Positions 23,517 through 34,673 of a stretch of 64,000 bases of DNA are shown here, piece by piece. The notes under the pieces were generated by a model, which ran no database searches, was not told the DNA's origin, and saw nothing but the letters and a program-made list of their open reading frames with translations. The position numbers and the translations under genes were made by a program. Numbering within the stretch: the first letter of the stretch is position 1; every line of letters begins with the position of its first letter. The stretch comes from Cordilura impudica. Taxonomy: Eukaryota; Arthropoda; Insecta; Diptera; Scathophagidae. The stretch covers positions 242,213,855-242,277,854 of the forward strand of contig OY821520.1 in assembly GCA_963682025.1 (NCBI GenBank), given 5' to 3'.

Positions 23517-23700
23517 ATTACGAGTATAATTGAGATTTCCCTCCAAGTTTAATATTTGCCTTGATGTAAATTTCAGGGGCGCCACCTAATGATTCGACAA
23601 AATCTTTAACAATTCTGTCATAATTTTTCATTGGTCTTTGGAAATGAATTCCTTGCAGAATATTTCTACAATATCTTTATACTGTTGCTTTGGTCGCCCT
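23517..23700 (-). pseudogene. Possible remnant coding sequence of unknown type
   Basis: On the minus strand, 23660 to 23517 reads without stop as ILQGIHFQRPMKNYDRIVKD followed by FVESLGGAPEIYIKA, a peptide of normal complexity for such A+T-rich DNA. A neighbouring frame just upstream reads RGRPKQQYKDIVE, suggesting a frameshift between them. I do not recognise the family. It may be a decayed transposon protein. There is no start codon, splice signal or continuation. Confidence 0.25.
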
Positions 23701-24556
23701 CTGTATGTTTGATTTTTAAATTAGGGATTACCACATACACAAACCGTCGAATGGCGTTGTTGAGTTTTTAGCAAGAATTTTTCGACGAATGGTAAAGAAA
23801 TGTTATCGTGTGAATAGGGGTTGATATTATGGCAACATTTATAACTCTTAAATATGTAGAGTGCTATAAAAATGTTATAGTATAAAAAGTAGAGTTCCAA
23901 AAATTAAATAAATTTTGATGAATTTCCAAATTTTTAAAACGAACGGAATGCTATCAAATAAAAGAATAAAACAGATGCATTCAAAGATCATACATATTTT
24001 TGATATCGTCAGTATTTAACCAAGAATCATATATAAATGAGGATGTGCAAAATGAAATTTGTTCATCATAGCAAGAGTGGCAGATCTCAAAATATTCAAA
24101 AATTTATGAACATAAAATAGGTTCCAATTGCTAATAAGCAAGATCATTTGAAAAAAAAAAAAACATATTCTTCACTTGAAAAAACGCAGACATTGTTATG
24201 CAGGAAGAACATAAAAACCCAGTTAGCATTTAATGAAATTATCACACGGTTTTTTGAAGAATCTTGGTTTTATGACTAGATATTGAAATGAGACTAGATA
24301 TGAAATGCTGACTGGGTATACACACATTGGCACACAATAAGAAACAACAAACACACACACATAGTTAATATAAGAAATCAAAACAAATTGTAAAAGGCAA
24401 AAAGTAGAAAAGTTTCCATTTAACATTTGCAATTTCATCAAGTAAAGTTAATATGGAAAATTTCATAAGACATTTGTTTTATGTGGAATGAAATTATTCA
24501 AACATGGTTGAAAAAATATTTGAAATTGAAAGCAAATAAGGAAACACAAATACATA
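23701..24556. other. Spacer before the Tc1 element, no gene seen
   Basis: A+T-rich sequence with no domain-bearing frame and no terminal repeats. Confidence 0.45.
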
Positions 24557-26179
24557 CAGCAGCCCAATAAAGTCTACATACAACAATATAAAATCAATTT
24601 TTTTGGAATTTTATTAATTCAAACATTATTTTCTTATGCGATCTTATAGAAAATACTTAAATTTGTGCAATGTAAAAAAATAAGTCCAAAGGTTGTAAAT
24701 TTAAGTATCAAAAATGGTAGTATTATCAATTTCATACACAAAAAAGTGTACATACGGTGAAAAAACATCTCATAAAACATCCATAAAAACACATCTAAGG
24801 TTAACGGTATTTAATTTTTTAACTTATTTTTACAACATAAAAGATTTACATGAAAATAAGTTGCGAGCCAAAGTGAATCTTGTGTTGAAATATCCGCAAA
24901 ACATGGAAAAAAGGAAAGAAATTTCTCAAGAGATTAGAAAAGTGATCATAAAGTTAAGAAATAAGAATAAATCATATGGGGAAATATCAAAAACTCTTGG
25001 AATTAGCCGTTCCACTGTCCAAACTATTATAAAAAACTATAATAACACAAATTCTACCGAAAACAAATACCGATCAGGTAGACCAAACAAACTTACAGAG
25101 CGTGAAAAACGAAATATCATAACAATTGTAACAAATGAACCCAAAACCAGTGCCATTGATATTGCAAAATCTAAGAATATTAGTATTCATCCCGAAACAG
25201 TAAGAAATGTTTTAAGAGCAAACGATTTTCACAGCCGTACTCCCAGAAAAAAGCCATTTATTAGCAAAGTCAATATGAATAAACGACTCGAGTTTGCGAA
25301 ACTCCACAAAAATTATACAAGCGATTTTTGGAAAAATGTAATTTTTAGCGACGAGTCCAAGTTTAATATATCTGGATACGACGGTAAACAAAAAGTTTGG
25401 AGAAAACCCAATACAGCAATGGCAATGCAAAATTTGTTACCAACAGTAAAGGACGGGGGAGGCAGTGTCATGGTTTGGGGATGCATGTCAGCTGGTGGAG
25501 TGGGAAATCTGGTGTTTATTGACACAAACATGGATCGTTTTGTCTACCTATATGTTTTGAAAGCCAATCTAAAGACTTCCGCTGATAAAATGGGTCTCTC
25601 GGGAAAATGGATCTTCCAGCATGATAACGATCCGAAACATACCTCTCTCATTGTAAAGGAATGGCTACTTTACAATGTACCCAAACAATTGCATTCGCCT
25701 CTCCAATCACCGGACATGAATCCGATTGAAAACTTATGGGATGAGTTGGACCGACGTGTCCGAAAAAATAAAATATCTAGCAAGGAACATCTAAAAAGAG
25801 TTTTTGCTTGAGGAATGGAGTGCAATTAGCGCAGATGTGACCGAAAACTTGGTTTCTTCAATGCCAAGACGAATACAAGCTTTAATAGATTCCAAAGGTG
25901 GCCCAACAAAATATTAAAATATTTTTTTTATCCAGCATTATCTGATAAAACAAAGTCTGCAGCTACCTGTATGCACACTTTTTTGTTATGTTTTTTTTAA
26001 ATGAAGTTGATTTTTTGTTTATAACTGTATCTGAAACCTAGAAAAATCGTGAATTGTAATTTAATTTAAAGTTTTTTTTTAAATATATATATTTTTATTA
26101 ATAAAATATATAATAAATGCAGTTTAAATAGAAAAAATCATAAAATTTTTCGATGTATGTAGACTTTATTGGGCCACTG
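24557..26179 (+). mobile_element. Complete Tc1-type DNA transposon with terminal inverted repeats
   Basis: The left end CAGCAGCCCAATAAAGTC (24557-24582 for the full 26-bp arm) is mirrored at 26154-26179, whose inverse reads CAGTGGCCCAATAAAGTC. The arms differ at two positions. Both ends are flanked by TA (24555-24556 and 26180-26181), the expected target duplication. The element is 1623 bp, normal for Tc1 elements with short arms, and contains one transposase gene in the plus orientation. Confidence 0.92.
24903..25917 (+). pseudogene. Tc1-family transposase (DD34E) with one frameshift
   Basis: This enzyme cuts and joins the element's ends at TA sites. The frame is open further upstream (an ATG at 24714), but the ATG at 24903 (MEKRKEISQEIRK) matches the usual Tc1 N-terminus and is preferred. 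Two helix-turn-helix modules come first (SYGEISKTLGISRSTVQTII, then residues with TSAIDIAKSKNISIHPETVR), with a SGRPNK linker resembling the GRPR motif. Catalytic residues are Asp in FSDESKF (codon 25350), Asp in FQHDNDPKHTS (codon 25623) and Glu in SPDMNPIENLWDEL (codon 25728). The last two are 34 residues apart, giving DD34E. The frame stops at 25811 because of one extra T in the run 25801-25805. In the next frame the expected C-terminus follows (EEWSAIS, SMPRRIQALI, GGPTKY) and ends at 25917. The single defect implies recent activity. Confidence 0.9.
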
Positions 26180-26368
26180 TATATAATTTTTTCAAAAATT
26201 TTATTTTATAAAAAAAAACTTAAAGTAAATTTTAAATGTAAACCTAAAAATTCGAAAAATAAGGAAATAAAAAAATTAAAAAAAAACAATTCAGAAACTT
26301 TATTTTTTTTAATTTTTTTATTTAAATTTATATTTAAGTTCCTGAATTGTTTTTTTTTTTTTATTATT

Positions 26369-27148
26369 ATACCCTATACCAATATGTGGTTTGGGTATAA
26401 TGACTTTGTGCTGCTGTTTGTAACAACCAAAAATATTTGACCTAGACCCATCTTTAATTATACCGATCGAATCAGAATCACTTTCTGAGTTGATTTAACA
26501 ATGTCCGTCCGTCCGTCCGTCCGTCTGTGTGTCCATGTAAAGCTTGTAATCAAACTGCAGGTCGCAAATATGAATATATTTTGATGAAATTTGGTATATA
26601 AGCTTTTATCGGCCATGGGATGAACGCTATTGAAATTGGTGAGAATCGGTCCATGTTCAGACCTAGCCCCCATACAAACTACCCATATGAAATCGACATA
26701 AATTGCCATAAGATCCAAATTGTCATATAGATCTTACTCAAATTGGGTTTGTATGCGTTCATTACATCCACTAATGAGTAGTCCAAAAATGATCCCTTTG
26801 ACCCCATATAGAGCTGCTTCCCGATCTTCACTTAAATCTATTAAAAAACAAAAATATTGCACTGATTCTTCTCAAATTTTGTTTGTACATATTTTTGCAA
26901 AATACAAGAGACTTTACCAAACATGATCAGGGTCGGTCCATTTTTGGACCTAGTCCCTTTATAGATATAGCATCCGATATGAACTTTTTCATATCTGCAG
27001 CCAAAAAAATTAATAAAAATCCCACTCAAATTTGGTTTTTGCTTATTTTCAATGTCCAGTTAGTTGGGCCTAAGAGATAGGGTTTCTAAACGCATGGTAT
27101 AGGGTATCGTATAGTCGGTGTAGACCGACTATAATTTTCTTACTTGTT
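26369..27148 (+). mobile_element. Family A Helentron-like element, copy 2 (~780 bp)
   Basis: It starts TATACCCTATACCAATATG, has a GTCCGTCCGTCCGTCC tract near 26500, and ends GGTATAGGGTATCG, then a hairpin AGTCGGTG-TAGACCGACT (one mismatch from the perfect palindrome), then CTTACTTGTT. It begins just outside the Tc1 element. The minus-strand frame through the (GTCC)n tract (THRRTDGRTD) recurs in every copy but is a by-product of the tract. Confidence 0.85.
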
Positions 27149-27299
27149 ACATATTATCGTAGAAAAATTAATGATATCGTAAACATGTGAATTGAAAACT
27201 ATCATTACAGCGTGAACTTTTGTGCATATAAAAAGTTTAATTGAGAACAATTTTTTGAATATTTTTTTTTTAATATTAAAAAAATTTTTTAGCTATGAA

Positions 27300-28983
27300 T
27301 AGTAAAGTTTAAAATGCCCAAAAACCTACGCTTAAGCGAAAATTTAGTACGTTAGATAACAAAATTTAAATTCTAGATAGATTGTGCAGTGGTGAAAAAA
27401 CTGTATTAGTAGCAAATTCTCTCGAATTAAATGAATCCACAATTCGCACCATTAAACAAAATGAAAATAAAATAAGAAATTCTGTTATGGTTGGGTCATC
27501 AATAAGGGCAAAACTAGTTGCACGTGTGCGTAATGTTTTTAATATAAAAATTGGAAAAAGCTTTAATGTTGTGGATAGGCGACTGTGCTACAAAAAAAAA
27601 TGCCGGTCAATTCAAATGCCATTAAGGCGAAAGCTCCTAAAATTTATACACATTTAAAAGAAAGTAACCCAGATGCAGTGCAAGTAACTAAGCAGGAATT
27701 CTTAGCTAGCAAAGGCTGGTCCGAAAACTTTAAATCACGATTTCGATTACATAATATTCAACTTCAAGGCGAAACTGGATCGGCAGACATTGAAGCTGTG
27801 TGGGCTTACCTTAATTAAAACTCTTCCCAAAATTATTGATGAGGGTGGTTATAAGGGAGAACAAATCTTTAATGCAGACGAAACTTATCTAAATTCGAAC
27901 AAAATATGCCAAGGTATAATATCTACGTTCAAAGCATATAATATTCGCCAAACATTCCAACTTATTCTTGACAAAATGGATTCTAATGCTAACATGACAG
28001 TAACAGAATTGTGGAAAACTTTTTCAATTTTAAACTTCATTGAAATTGAAATCATTCTGTTAAAGAATTAAAACAGTCCACGCAAAACGGCGTATGAAAA
28101 AACATATGGCCGGAGGATGTTGCAAAAGATAATGCAGTACCACCATTAAATGTTGAAGTGGGCCGAATATTAACGGTAGGTCAACGTTTCAGTGGAGAAG
28201 GCATTATTGATATGAACAAAGATGAACTTTATGAAATTATAAACAAAACTACAGACCTCACTGAAGGAGAGTTAATTCAATTAACAACTGAATCTCCAAC
28301 CGCGCCAAATCTCATACATGAAAGTGACATCAGTACGGTAGAAGATAATGAAATCTTTCTTTACTAATAATGATACTTCACTGGAAAGATCCAGCAAAAT
28401 AAGGCAAATAGATATTAATTTAGCACCTTATCATGAAATTGAAAAGAATTTTGAAAAAACCAAGCAAAGACTGATAACTGGTTTTGCGATTATAAAACCA
28501 GTGCAATAATCACAAGGTTCTACAACTAGTTTTGTATCCAGTAGCGGCTATGTTGAAGAAGTATCTTCTGATGCAGCTATTGCACACCCACAACGTTCAA
28601 AGTTTGCACGAAATATGACGTTTATTGACAGCGAAACAGATTTAATTACTTAACAACAATGAAGTTTGAAATATGTTCACATTTAATTTTTTCAGTTTGT
28701 TTTTAAATTTTTTAATACGAATTATTTTTTTTTTAAATTTTTTGTTTTGAATTTTGTGATATTATTACTTTTATTTTGTGTTTTTAATTTTATAATAAAG
28801 TCAGAATTCTAATTTTAAGTTGAAATATAAGTACGTCTGTTATTTAGTATGAATTTTTATGTAAAAAAAACCTATTGGAACGTAACCCTCAAATTATTAT
28901 GAAAACTAAGTGTTACATAACGCGAATCACATAACGCGTAATTTTTCTGGAACGTTACTACCGCGTTATACGAGGGATATCTG
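27300..28983 (+). mobile_element. pogo/Tigger-type DNA transposon, left end lost, core deleted
   Basis: Transposase remnants of the CENP-B/Tigger kind occupy 27370-28653. The right end is well preserved: its inverse reads CAGATATCCCTCGTATAACG, typical of Tigger-like terminal repeats, and TA follows at 28984-28985. The matching left arm is not present. 27150-27300 has only a weak resemblance (GTAGAAAAATTAATGATAT) and abuts the 3' end of family A copy 2. Confidence 0.75.
27370..28653 (+). pseudogene. Tigger-like transposase, internally deleted and frameshifted
   Basis: Fragments in order match a pogo/Tigger transposase. First is a Psq-type HTH (DRLCSGEKTVLVANSLELNE, then STIRTIKQNE). Then comes a CENP-B-type HTH with AKAPKIYTHL, SKGWSENFKSRF and GETGSADIEAV. 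Then comes the first catalytic Asp block (EQIFNADETYL). The next segment (FKAYNIRQTF, DKMDSNANMTVTELWK) belongs near the C-terminal side of the catalytic domain, so the second and third acidic residues are deleted. The C-terminus continues in other frames (NAVPPLNVEVGRI, ELYEIINKTTDLTE, RSKFARNMTFIDSE) to a TAA at 28651. At least three frame changes and the deletion make it inactive. Confidence 0.8.
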
Positions 28984-29029
28984 TACTGTTTTTTGCACAT
29001 GGAAAGATTAATTTTCATAACTTAATACG

Positions 29030-29813
29030 AACAAGTGAGAAAATTATAGTCGGTCTAGACCGACTATACGATACCCTATACCATGCGGTTACAAACCCTA
29101 TCTCTTAGGCCCAACTAACTGGACATAGAAATTAAGCAAAAACCAAATTTGAGTGGGATTTTTATTAATTTTTTTGGCTGCAGATATGAAAAAGTTCATA
29201 TCGGATGATATATCTATATGGGGACTAGGTCCAAAAATGGACCGATCCTGATCATGTTTGGTAAAGTCGCTTGTATTTTGCAAAAATATATACAAACAAA
29301 ATTTGAGAAGAATCAGTGCAATATTTTTGTTTTTTAATAGATTTAAGTGAAGATCGGGAAGCAGCTCTATATGGGGCCAAAGGGATCATTTTTGGACCAC
29401 TCATTAATGGATGTAATGAACGCATACAAACCCAATTTTAGTAAGATCTATATGACAATTTGGATCTTATGGGAATTTATGTCGATATCATAGGGGTAAT
29501 TTGTATGGGGGCTAGGTCTGAACATGGACCGATTTTCAATAGCGTTCATTCCATGGCCGATAAAAGCTTATATACCAAATTTCATCAAAATATATTCATA
29601 TTTGCGACCTGCAGTTTGATTACAAGGTTTACATGGACACACAGACGGACGGACGGACGGACGACGGACGGACGGACATTGTTAAATCAACTCAGAAAGT
29701 GATTCTGATTCGATCGGTATAATTAAAGATGTGTCTAGGTCAAATATTTTTGGTTGTTACAAACAGCAGTATAAAGTCATTATACCCAAACCACATAGTG
29801 GTATAGGGTATAA
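29030..29813 (-). mobile_element. Family A Helentron-like element, copy 3 (inverted)
   Basis: Read on the minus strand it starts TATACCCTATACCACTATG (29813) and ends with GGTATAGGGTATCG, the perfect AGTCGGTC/GACCGACT palindrome and a TCACTTGTT end (29030). The tract is GACGGACGGACG on the plus strand. It is nearly identical in order and length to copies 2, 4 and 6. Confidence 0.85.
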
Positions 29814-29819
29814 AAATAG

Positions 29820-30290
29820 CTTTTACTTAAAATCTTTTTAAACACTCATTCATTTACTCATTTCACACTTTTTTTTATAAATTATTTAAATATCAATTCT
29901 GATTAGAATTCAACGATATCTGAATTAGACAAAACCAATTTCAAACTCTGCGATGTAAAACTAAGAAATCTTAATATTTTCCAAGTTGACAGGATATACA
30001 AAATTATCGTAAATTGTTGAACATTATTAACATTTTTGCAAAAATAAAAAACAAATTTTTTATGATTTTTTTTACTGCATATTTTTATAGTATTAAGAAA
30101 AAATAATTTATAAATTTGTTTACCTTTTTAATAAGACCTTTTATTTAACATCTTTAACATCTGAGGTGTAGAAGGTATAAAAAGGCCCACCACATAAATT
30201 CAAAAAAAGATTTTTTTGTTACTGCTTTTTTTTATAAAATAAAAGCAATGATTAATATGACGAATTCATTTAAAAGCAAAAACTTTCTAA
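29820..30290. other. A+T-rich spacer, nothing recognised
   Basis: No gene, repeat or RNA seen. Confidence 0.4.
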
Positions 30291-30291
30291 T

Positions 30292-30655
30292 GCCGTTTTC
30301 TTTTCTGACAAAAAATGTCGCCCTTTTTTTGCCCTGGTTTCGAAAAGTGTATTTTTTATGTATTCGAAATTAAGAGCAACCTTATCATATACATCAATCG
30401 AAAGGTCTCAAAGTCGGGCCCTCGTAAATCACAAAAAATTCCGGCCATTGACTTCCTTCAGGTCATAGTGTGAGAATATTTCCCCATTGTTCCCCATTTT
30501 TGAATATTTTCACTCTATGACTTCCAAGAGGATAATAATCAAAATTTTTTGCAGTTATGAACACAACACTTTGAGACCTTTCGATTGATATATAATATGA
30601 GGTTGCTCTTAATTCAGAATATATAAAAAAATATACTTTTCCAAAAAACGGCATA
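30292..30655. repeat. Foldback with ~170-190-base imperfect arms
   Basis: ATGCCGTTTTC, ATTAAGAGCAACCT, ATCAATCGAAAGGTCTCAAA and GTCATAGTGTGA in the left arm (from 30292) recur in inverse order in the right arm (to 30655). The centre is near 30485-30500. Arms are about 80 percent alike by eye. The ends (ATGCCGTTTT on both sides) suggest a MITE or an inverted duplication. No target duplication is certain. Confidence 0.65.
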
Positions 30656-30728
30656 AATATAAATAAAAAGCTTTGTGTAATCTTAAAATAAATTTCATAT
30701 TTTTATTACAAATTATAATATATAATAA

Positions 30729-31239
30729 ACTAGCTGTTTTTACCCGGTCTTGACCGGGATAAAAAGGCCTTTGACTTGAAAAATGGTTCACTATGCTTAG
30801 CACGCGCTGAGTACTTAGTCCCCAATTAACAAAATCCCCAATAAAATGAACTTTCTACCCAAAAATTTGTATGGGCAGTAAATTCATTTTTTATTTCAAT
30901 TAAAAATTTTTTGATTTTTTAATTTAGAAGTTTTTTATAAGATGCTGCAGCAAAAATGCTTCAAATATAAGCTGCGAAACCGCTTTAAGTTTTTTTTTTC
31001 AGTTTATTTATAAACATCAAATATAACGGAATGGTACGCAAATCAAAGGAATCAGAACTTTTAAAAATTGAATTACTTCATTCAATAAGTGATCAGAGAC
31101 GTCAAATTCAAGTTTCAGAAATCAAAGACTAATGCGACGTTTAATATTGTGTCGCAAGGTTTCTTTAAGCAACTGCTTCTGTGTGGCATATTTTGATCAA
31201 CAGGTAATTGTTTCACATACGTAGATAAAATTTATCATA
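30729..31239. other. Unassigned stretch with an ACTAGCTG..CCCGG hairpin start
   Basis: AACTAGCTGTTTTTACCCGG begins a stretch in which CCCGGTC-TT-GACCGGG (30745-30760) forms a perfect small hairpin. Many insect mobile elements have an ACTAGCTG..CCCGG end, but I cannot assign this one. It leads into the CpG-rich minisatellite at 31240, so both may belong to one element. Confidence 0.35.
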
Positions 31240-31885
31240 CGACATTTCACTAAGCTGTGTTCCGTGAGCGAGTCGCGTCCGCTTCCGCGCGTTTGGCAGC
31301 CACTCCCGTGCTGCCGCGCAGTTGTTGTCAACTTATTTTAATCGTCAAAATATATTTTTCAGATCATTGCGATATTTTAGCTGAGCTGTGTTCCGCGAGC
31401 GCGTCGCGTCCGCATACGTCGCGTTCACGCTCCGCGCGCTGCTTCCTTACTGCTGCTACCCGTGCTGCCGCTTAGTTCTCGTTAACTTATTTTAATTCCT
31501 AAAACATATTTTTTAGAGCATTGCGATATTTTAGCTGAGCTGTTTCCGCGAGCGCGTCGCGTCCGCATCCGTCGCGCCCGCGTCCGCATCCGTCGCGCCC
31601 GCGTCCGCGCGCCGCTTCCTCGCAGCTACTACCCGTGCTGCCGCTTAGTTCTCGTTAACTTATTTTAATTCCTAAAACATATTTTTTAGAGCATTGCGAT
31701 ATTTTAGCTGAGCTGTGTTCCGAGAGCGCGTCGCGTCCGATTCCGTCGCGTCCGCGTTTGGCAGCCACACCTGTGCTGCCGCGCAGCTGTTGTCAACTTA
31801 TTTTAATTGTCAAAATATATTTTTCAGATCATTCCGATATTCTAGCTAAGCTGTATTCCCCGTGCGCGTAGCTTCCGCGCAACGA
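31240..31885. repeat. CpG-rich minisatellite, 4-5 units of ~133-172 bp
   Basis: Units start at about 31251, 31384, 31539, 31711 and 31848. Each begins AGCTGTGTTCCGCGAGCGCG-like, continues with GTCGCGTCCGC runs and TGCTGCCGC, then switches to an A+T half (AACTTATTTTAATTC, CATATTTTTTAGAGCATTGC, GATATTTTAGCTGAGC). Within the third unit GTCGCGTCCGC-type 12-mers are themselves multiplied. The C+G content is strikingly unlike anything else in the window except 63060-63400. The frame at 31257-31475 is a by-product. Confidence 0.8.
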
Positions 31886-32043
31886 AATAATGCTATTGAA
31901 AATAATACTCATTTTAAATGCATTTATTGTAGCACATATATATTGACAGCAGTATGCAAGTGTTTACTAAAATAAATATTTAACAAAATTCGTTGAATAA
32001 AAATATGTAAAAATGTAAGAATGAATTTGGGGAGTAAGTTCAT

Positions 32044-32853
32044 TATACCCTATACCACTATGTGGTTTGGGTATAATGACTTTGTGCTGCTGTTTGTAAC
32101 AACCAAAAATATTTGACCTAGACCCATCTTTAATTATACCGATCGAATCAGAATCACTTTCTGAGTTGATTTAACAATGTCCGTCCGTCCGTCCGTCCGT
32201 CCGTCCGTCCGTCCGTCCGTCCGTCTGTGTGTCCATGTAAAGCTTGTAATCAAACTGCAGGTCGCAAATATGAAATTTGAAATTTTTGATGAAATTTGGT
32301 ACATAAGCTTTTATCGGCCATGGGATGAACGCTATTGAAATTGGTGAGAATCGGTCCATGTTCAGACCTAGCCCCCATACAAATTACCCATATGAAATCG
32401 ACATAAATTGCCATAAGATCCAAATTGTCATATAGATATTACTCAAATTGGGTTTGTATGCGTTCATTACATCCACTAATGAGTAGTCCAAAAATGATCC
32501 CTTTGACCCCATATAGAGCTGCTTCCCGATCTTCACTTAAATCTATTAAAAAACAAAAATATTGAACTGATTCTTCTCAAATTTTGTTTGTACATATTTT
32601 TGCAAAATACAAGAGACTTTACCAAACATGATCAGGATCGGTCCATTTTTGGACCTAGTCCCTTTATAGATATAGCATCCGATATGAATTTTTTCATATC
32701 TGCAGCCAAAAAAATTAATAAAAATCCCACTCAAATTTGGTTTTTGCTTATTTTCAATGTCCAGTTAGTTGGGCCTAAGAGATAGGGTTTCTAAACGCAT
32801 GGTATAGGGTATCGTATAGTCGGTCTAGACCGACTATAATTTTCTTACTTGTT
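32044..32853 (+). mobile_element. Family A Helentron-like element, copy 4
   Basis: TATACCCTATACCACTATG start, an expanded GTCC tract of about ten units (32179-32222), GGTATAGGGTATCG, perfect AGTCGGTC/GACCGACT palindrome, CTTACTTGTT end. Full length, about 810 bp. Confidence 0.88.
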
Positions 32854-32984
32854 TTTATTTCGATTAAAAAAAAATGGGGAATTTGTTCATTTCTTTTGGG
32901 TACCTTTTTTAAGTTTGGGGAATTTGTTCACCGTGTAGTTATTTCCGTACAAATTTGTATAGGGAAGAAATATACCACACAACA

Positions 32985-33550
32985 AAATATGAATTTAATA
33001 TGAAAATTGGGCGTAAAAGTAGGCGTGGTCAGTAAAAATCATATGGCGACCTTCCCTGGAATATGTACTAAATTTCGGAGAAAGCCATTGAAAAATAAAA
33101 GTTTGTATAGCAATCAAATAAAGAAACAAATAAAAGGAAACAAATAAGTTTTATATACAAAGAAGTTGGCGCAAAGTAGGCGTGGCCTGTAAGAAGCATA
33201 TGGTGACCTTCCCTGTAGTATAGAGATCGTATGACCAAATTTTAGGCATCCCTTGAAAAATAAAAATTTCTATAGTGAACAAATATACCAAAAAACAGAA
33301 AATTAATTTTGTTTAATAAGTGGGCGTAAAAGTAGGCGTGGCCGGCAAGAATCATATGGCGACCTCTCTGGAGTACAGAGATCGTGTGTAGCAAATTTCA
33401 GATAAATCCGTTAAAAAAATTGTGTAGCGAACAAATGTACCAAAAACAGAATATGAATTGTATACAAAAAGTGGGCGTTAAAGTAGGCGTGGCCGGTACG
33501 AAGCATATGGCGACCATTACTGGAGTACATAGATCGTGTGTACCAAATTT
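32985..33550. repeat. Four tandem units of ~150-160 bp with GGCGTAAAAGTAGGCGTGG
   Basis: GTAGGCGTGG occurs in four units, whose starts lie near 33008, 33168, 33324 and 33472. Each unit also has CATATGG(C/T)GACC, a TGGAGTA(C/T)A-type word and ACCAAATTTC. Units differ by substitutions and short gaps. Such GGCGTGG / ACCAAATTTCA words are common in dipteran interspersed repeats, so this may be part of a transposon's untranslated region. Confidence 0.75.
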
Positions 33551-33737
33551 CTTTTTTAACAATTCCAGTTTCATATTTTCTCCTACTACATTTTTCCTTT
33601 CTTCTGTTTTTAAACACTTCTTTGGCAACCCTCAAAATGGCTGCTCTCGCAACTCTTCTTCTTCATGAACATTTTGAGTTGTGCCACTCTTGGTTAGTCA
33701 GTTTATGATGGACAAATTTCAGTTTGTACATCCTCAT

Positions 33738-34492
33738 TATACCCTATACCACTATGTGGTTTGGGTATAATGACTTTGTGCTGCTGTTTGTAACAACCAA
33801 AAATATTTGACCTACACCCATCTTTAATTATACCGATCGAATCAGAATCACTATCTGATTCGATTTAACGATGTCCGTCCGTCCGTCTGTGTGTCCATGT
33901 AAAGCTTGTAATCAAACTGCAGGTCGCAAATATGAATATATTTTGATGAAATTTGGTACTTGATCTTTTATCGGCCATGGGATGAACGCTATTGAAATTG
34001 GTGAGAATCGGTCCATGTTCAGACCTAGGCCCCATACAAATGACCCCTATGAAATCAACATATATTGCCATAAGATCCAAATTATCATATAAATCTCAGT
34101 CGAATTGGGTTTGTATGTGTTTATTACATCCATTAATCAGTAGTTCAAAAATACTCCCTACAGGAAAATTCTTAGTCATAGGCCCCATATAGAGCTGCTT
34201 CCCGATCTTCAGTTAAATCTATCAAAAAACAAAAACATTGCACAGATTTTTCTCAAATTTGGTCTGTATATATTTTTTCAAAGTATAAGTGACTTTACCA
34301 AATATGGTCAGGATCGGTCCATTTTTCGACCTAGTCCCCATTTAAATATAGTATCCGATATGAACTTTTTCATATCTGCCGCGAAAAAAATTAATAAAAA
34401 TGCCACTCAAATTTGGTTTATGCGTATTTGCTATATCCAATTAGTTGGACTGAAGAGATAGGGCTAGACCGACTATAATTTTCTTACTTGTT
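33738..34492 (+). mobile_element. Family A Helentron-like element, copy 5 (damaged 3' hairpin)
   Basis: TATACCCTATACCACTATG start and short GTCC tract. Near the 3' end about 40 bases (GGTTTCTAAACGCATGG to the left hairpin arm) are missing, so GAGATAGGG joins CTAGACCGACTATAATTTTC. The CTTACTTGTT end is kept. This copy is more diverged than copies 2, 3, 4 and 6 and carries a 13-base addition near 34155. Confidence 0.85.
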
Positions 34493-34673
34493 TATATATG
34501 ATTCTTGGTTTAATGACTTATTTGTTTTAGCGTATCACCAATTTGTGTAACATTATACCAAATTGTGTATGAATGATCGATACATTGTTTGACTGTGACG
34601 TTTTAACGAACTGAACATTTGACGAAAGAGAAAAACACTCAAAATCACCAACACAACATAAACATACATTTTT

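Noticed and set aside
26458..26718. Recurring minus-strand frame ending THRRTDGRTD in every family A copy (also 29460-29702, 32171-32359, 33865-34080, 34800-35039)
   Set aside because: It is the translation of the (GTCC)n tract and adjoining conserved non-coding sequence. Length and stops vary with tract length and no domain is present.
26841..27029. Recurring frames MSGIFINFFGCRYEKV and MYIFLQNTRDFTKHDQ in family A copies
   Set aside because: Both strands give similar-length frames over the same conserved DNA, and the more diverged copies 1, 5 and 7 do not keep them. Similarity follows DNA identity between copies and not coding constraint.
31257..31475. Alanine- and arginine-rich 72-codon frame
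   Set aside because: It is read through the CpG-rich minisatellite, which lacks stops because of its composition.
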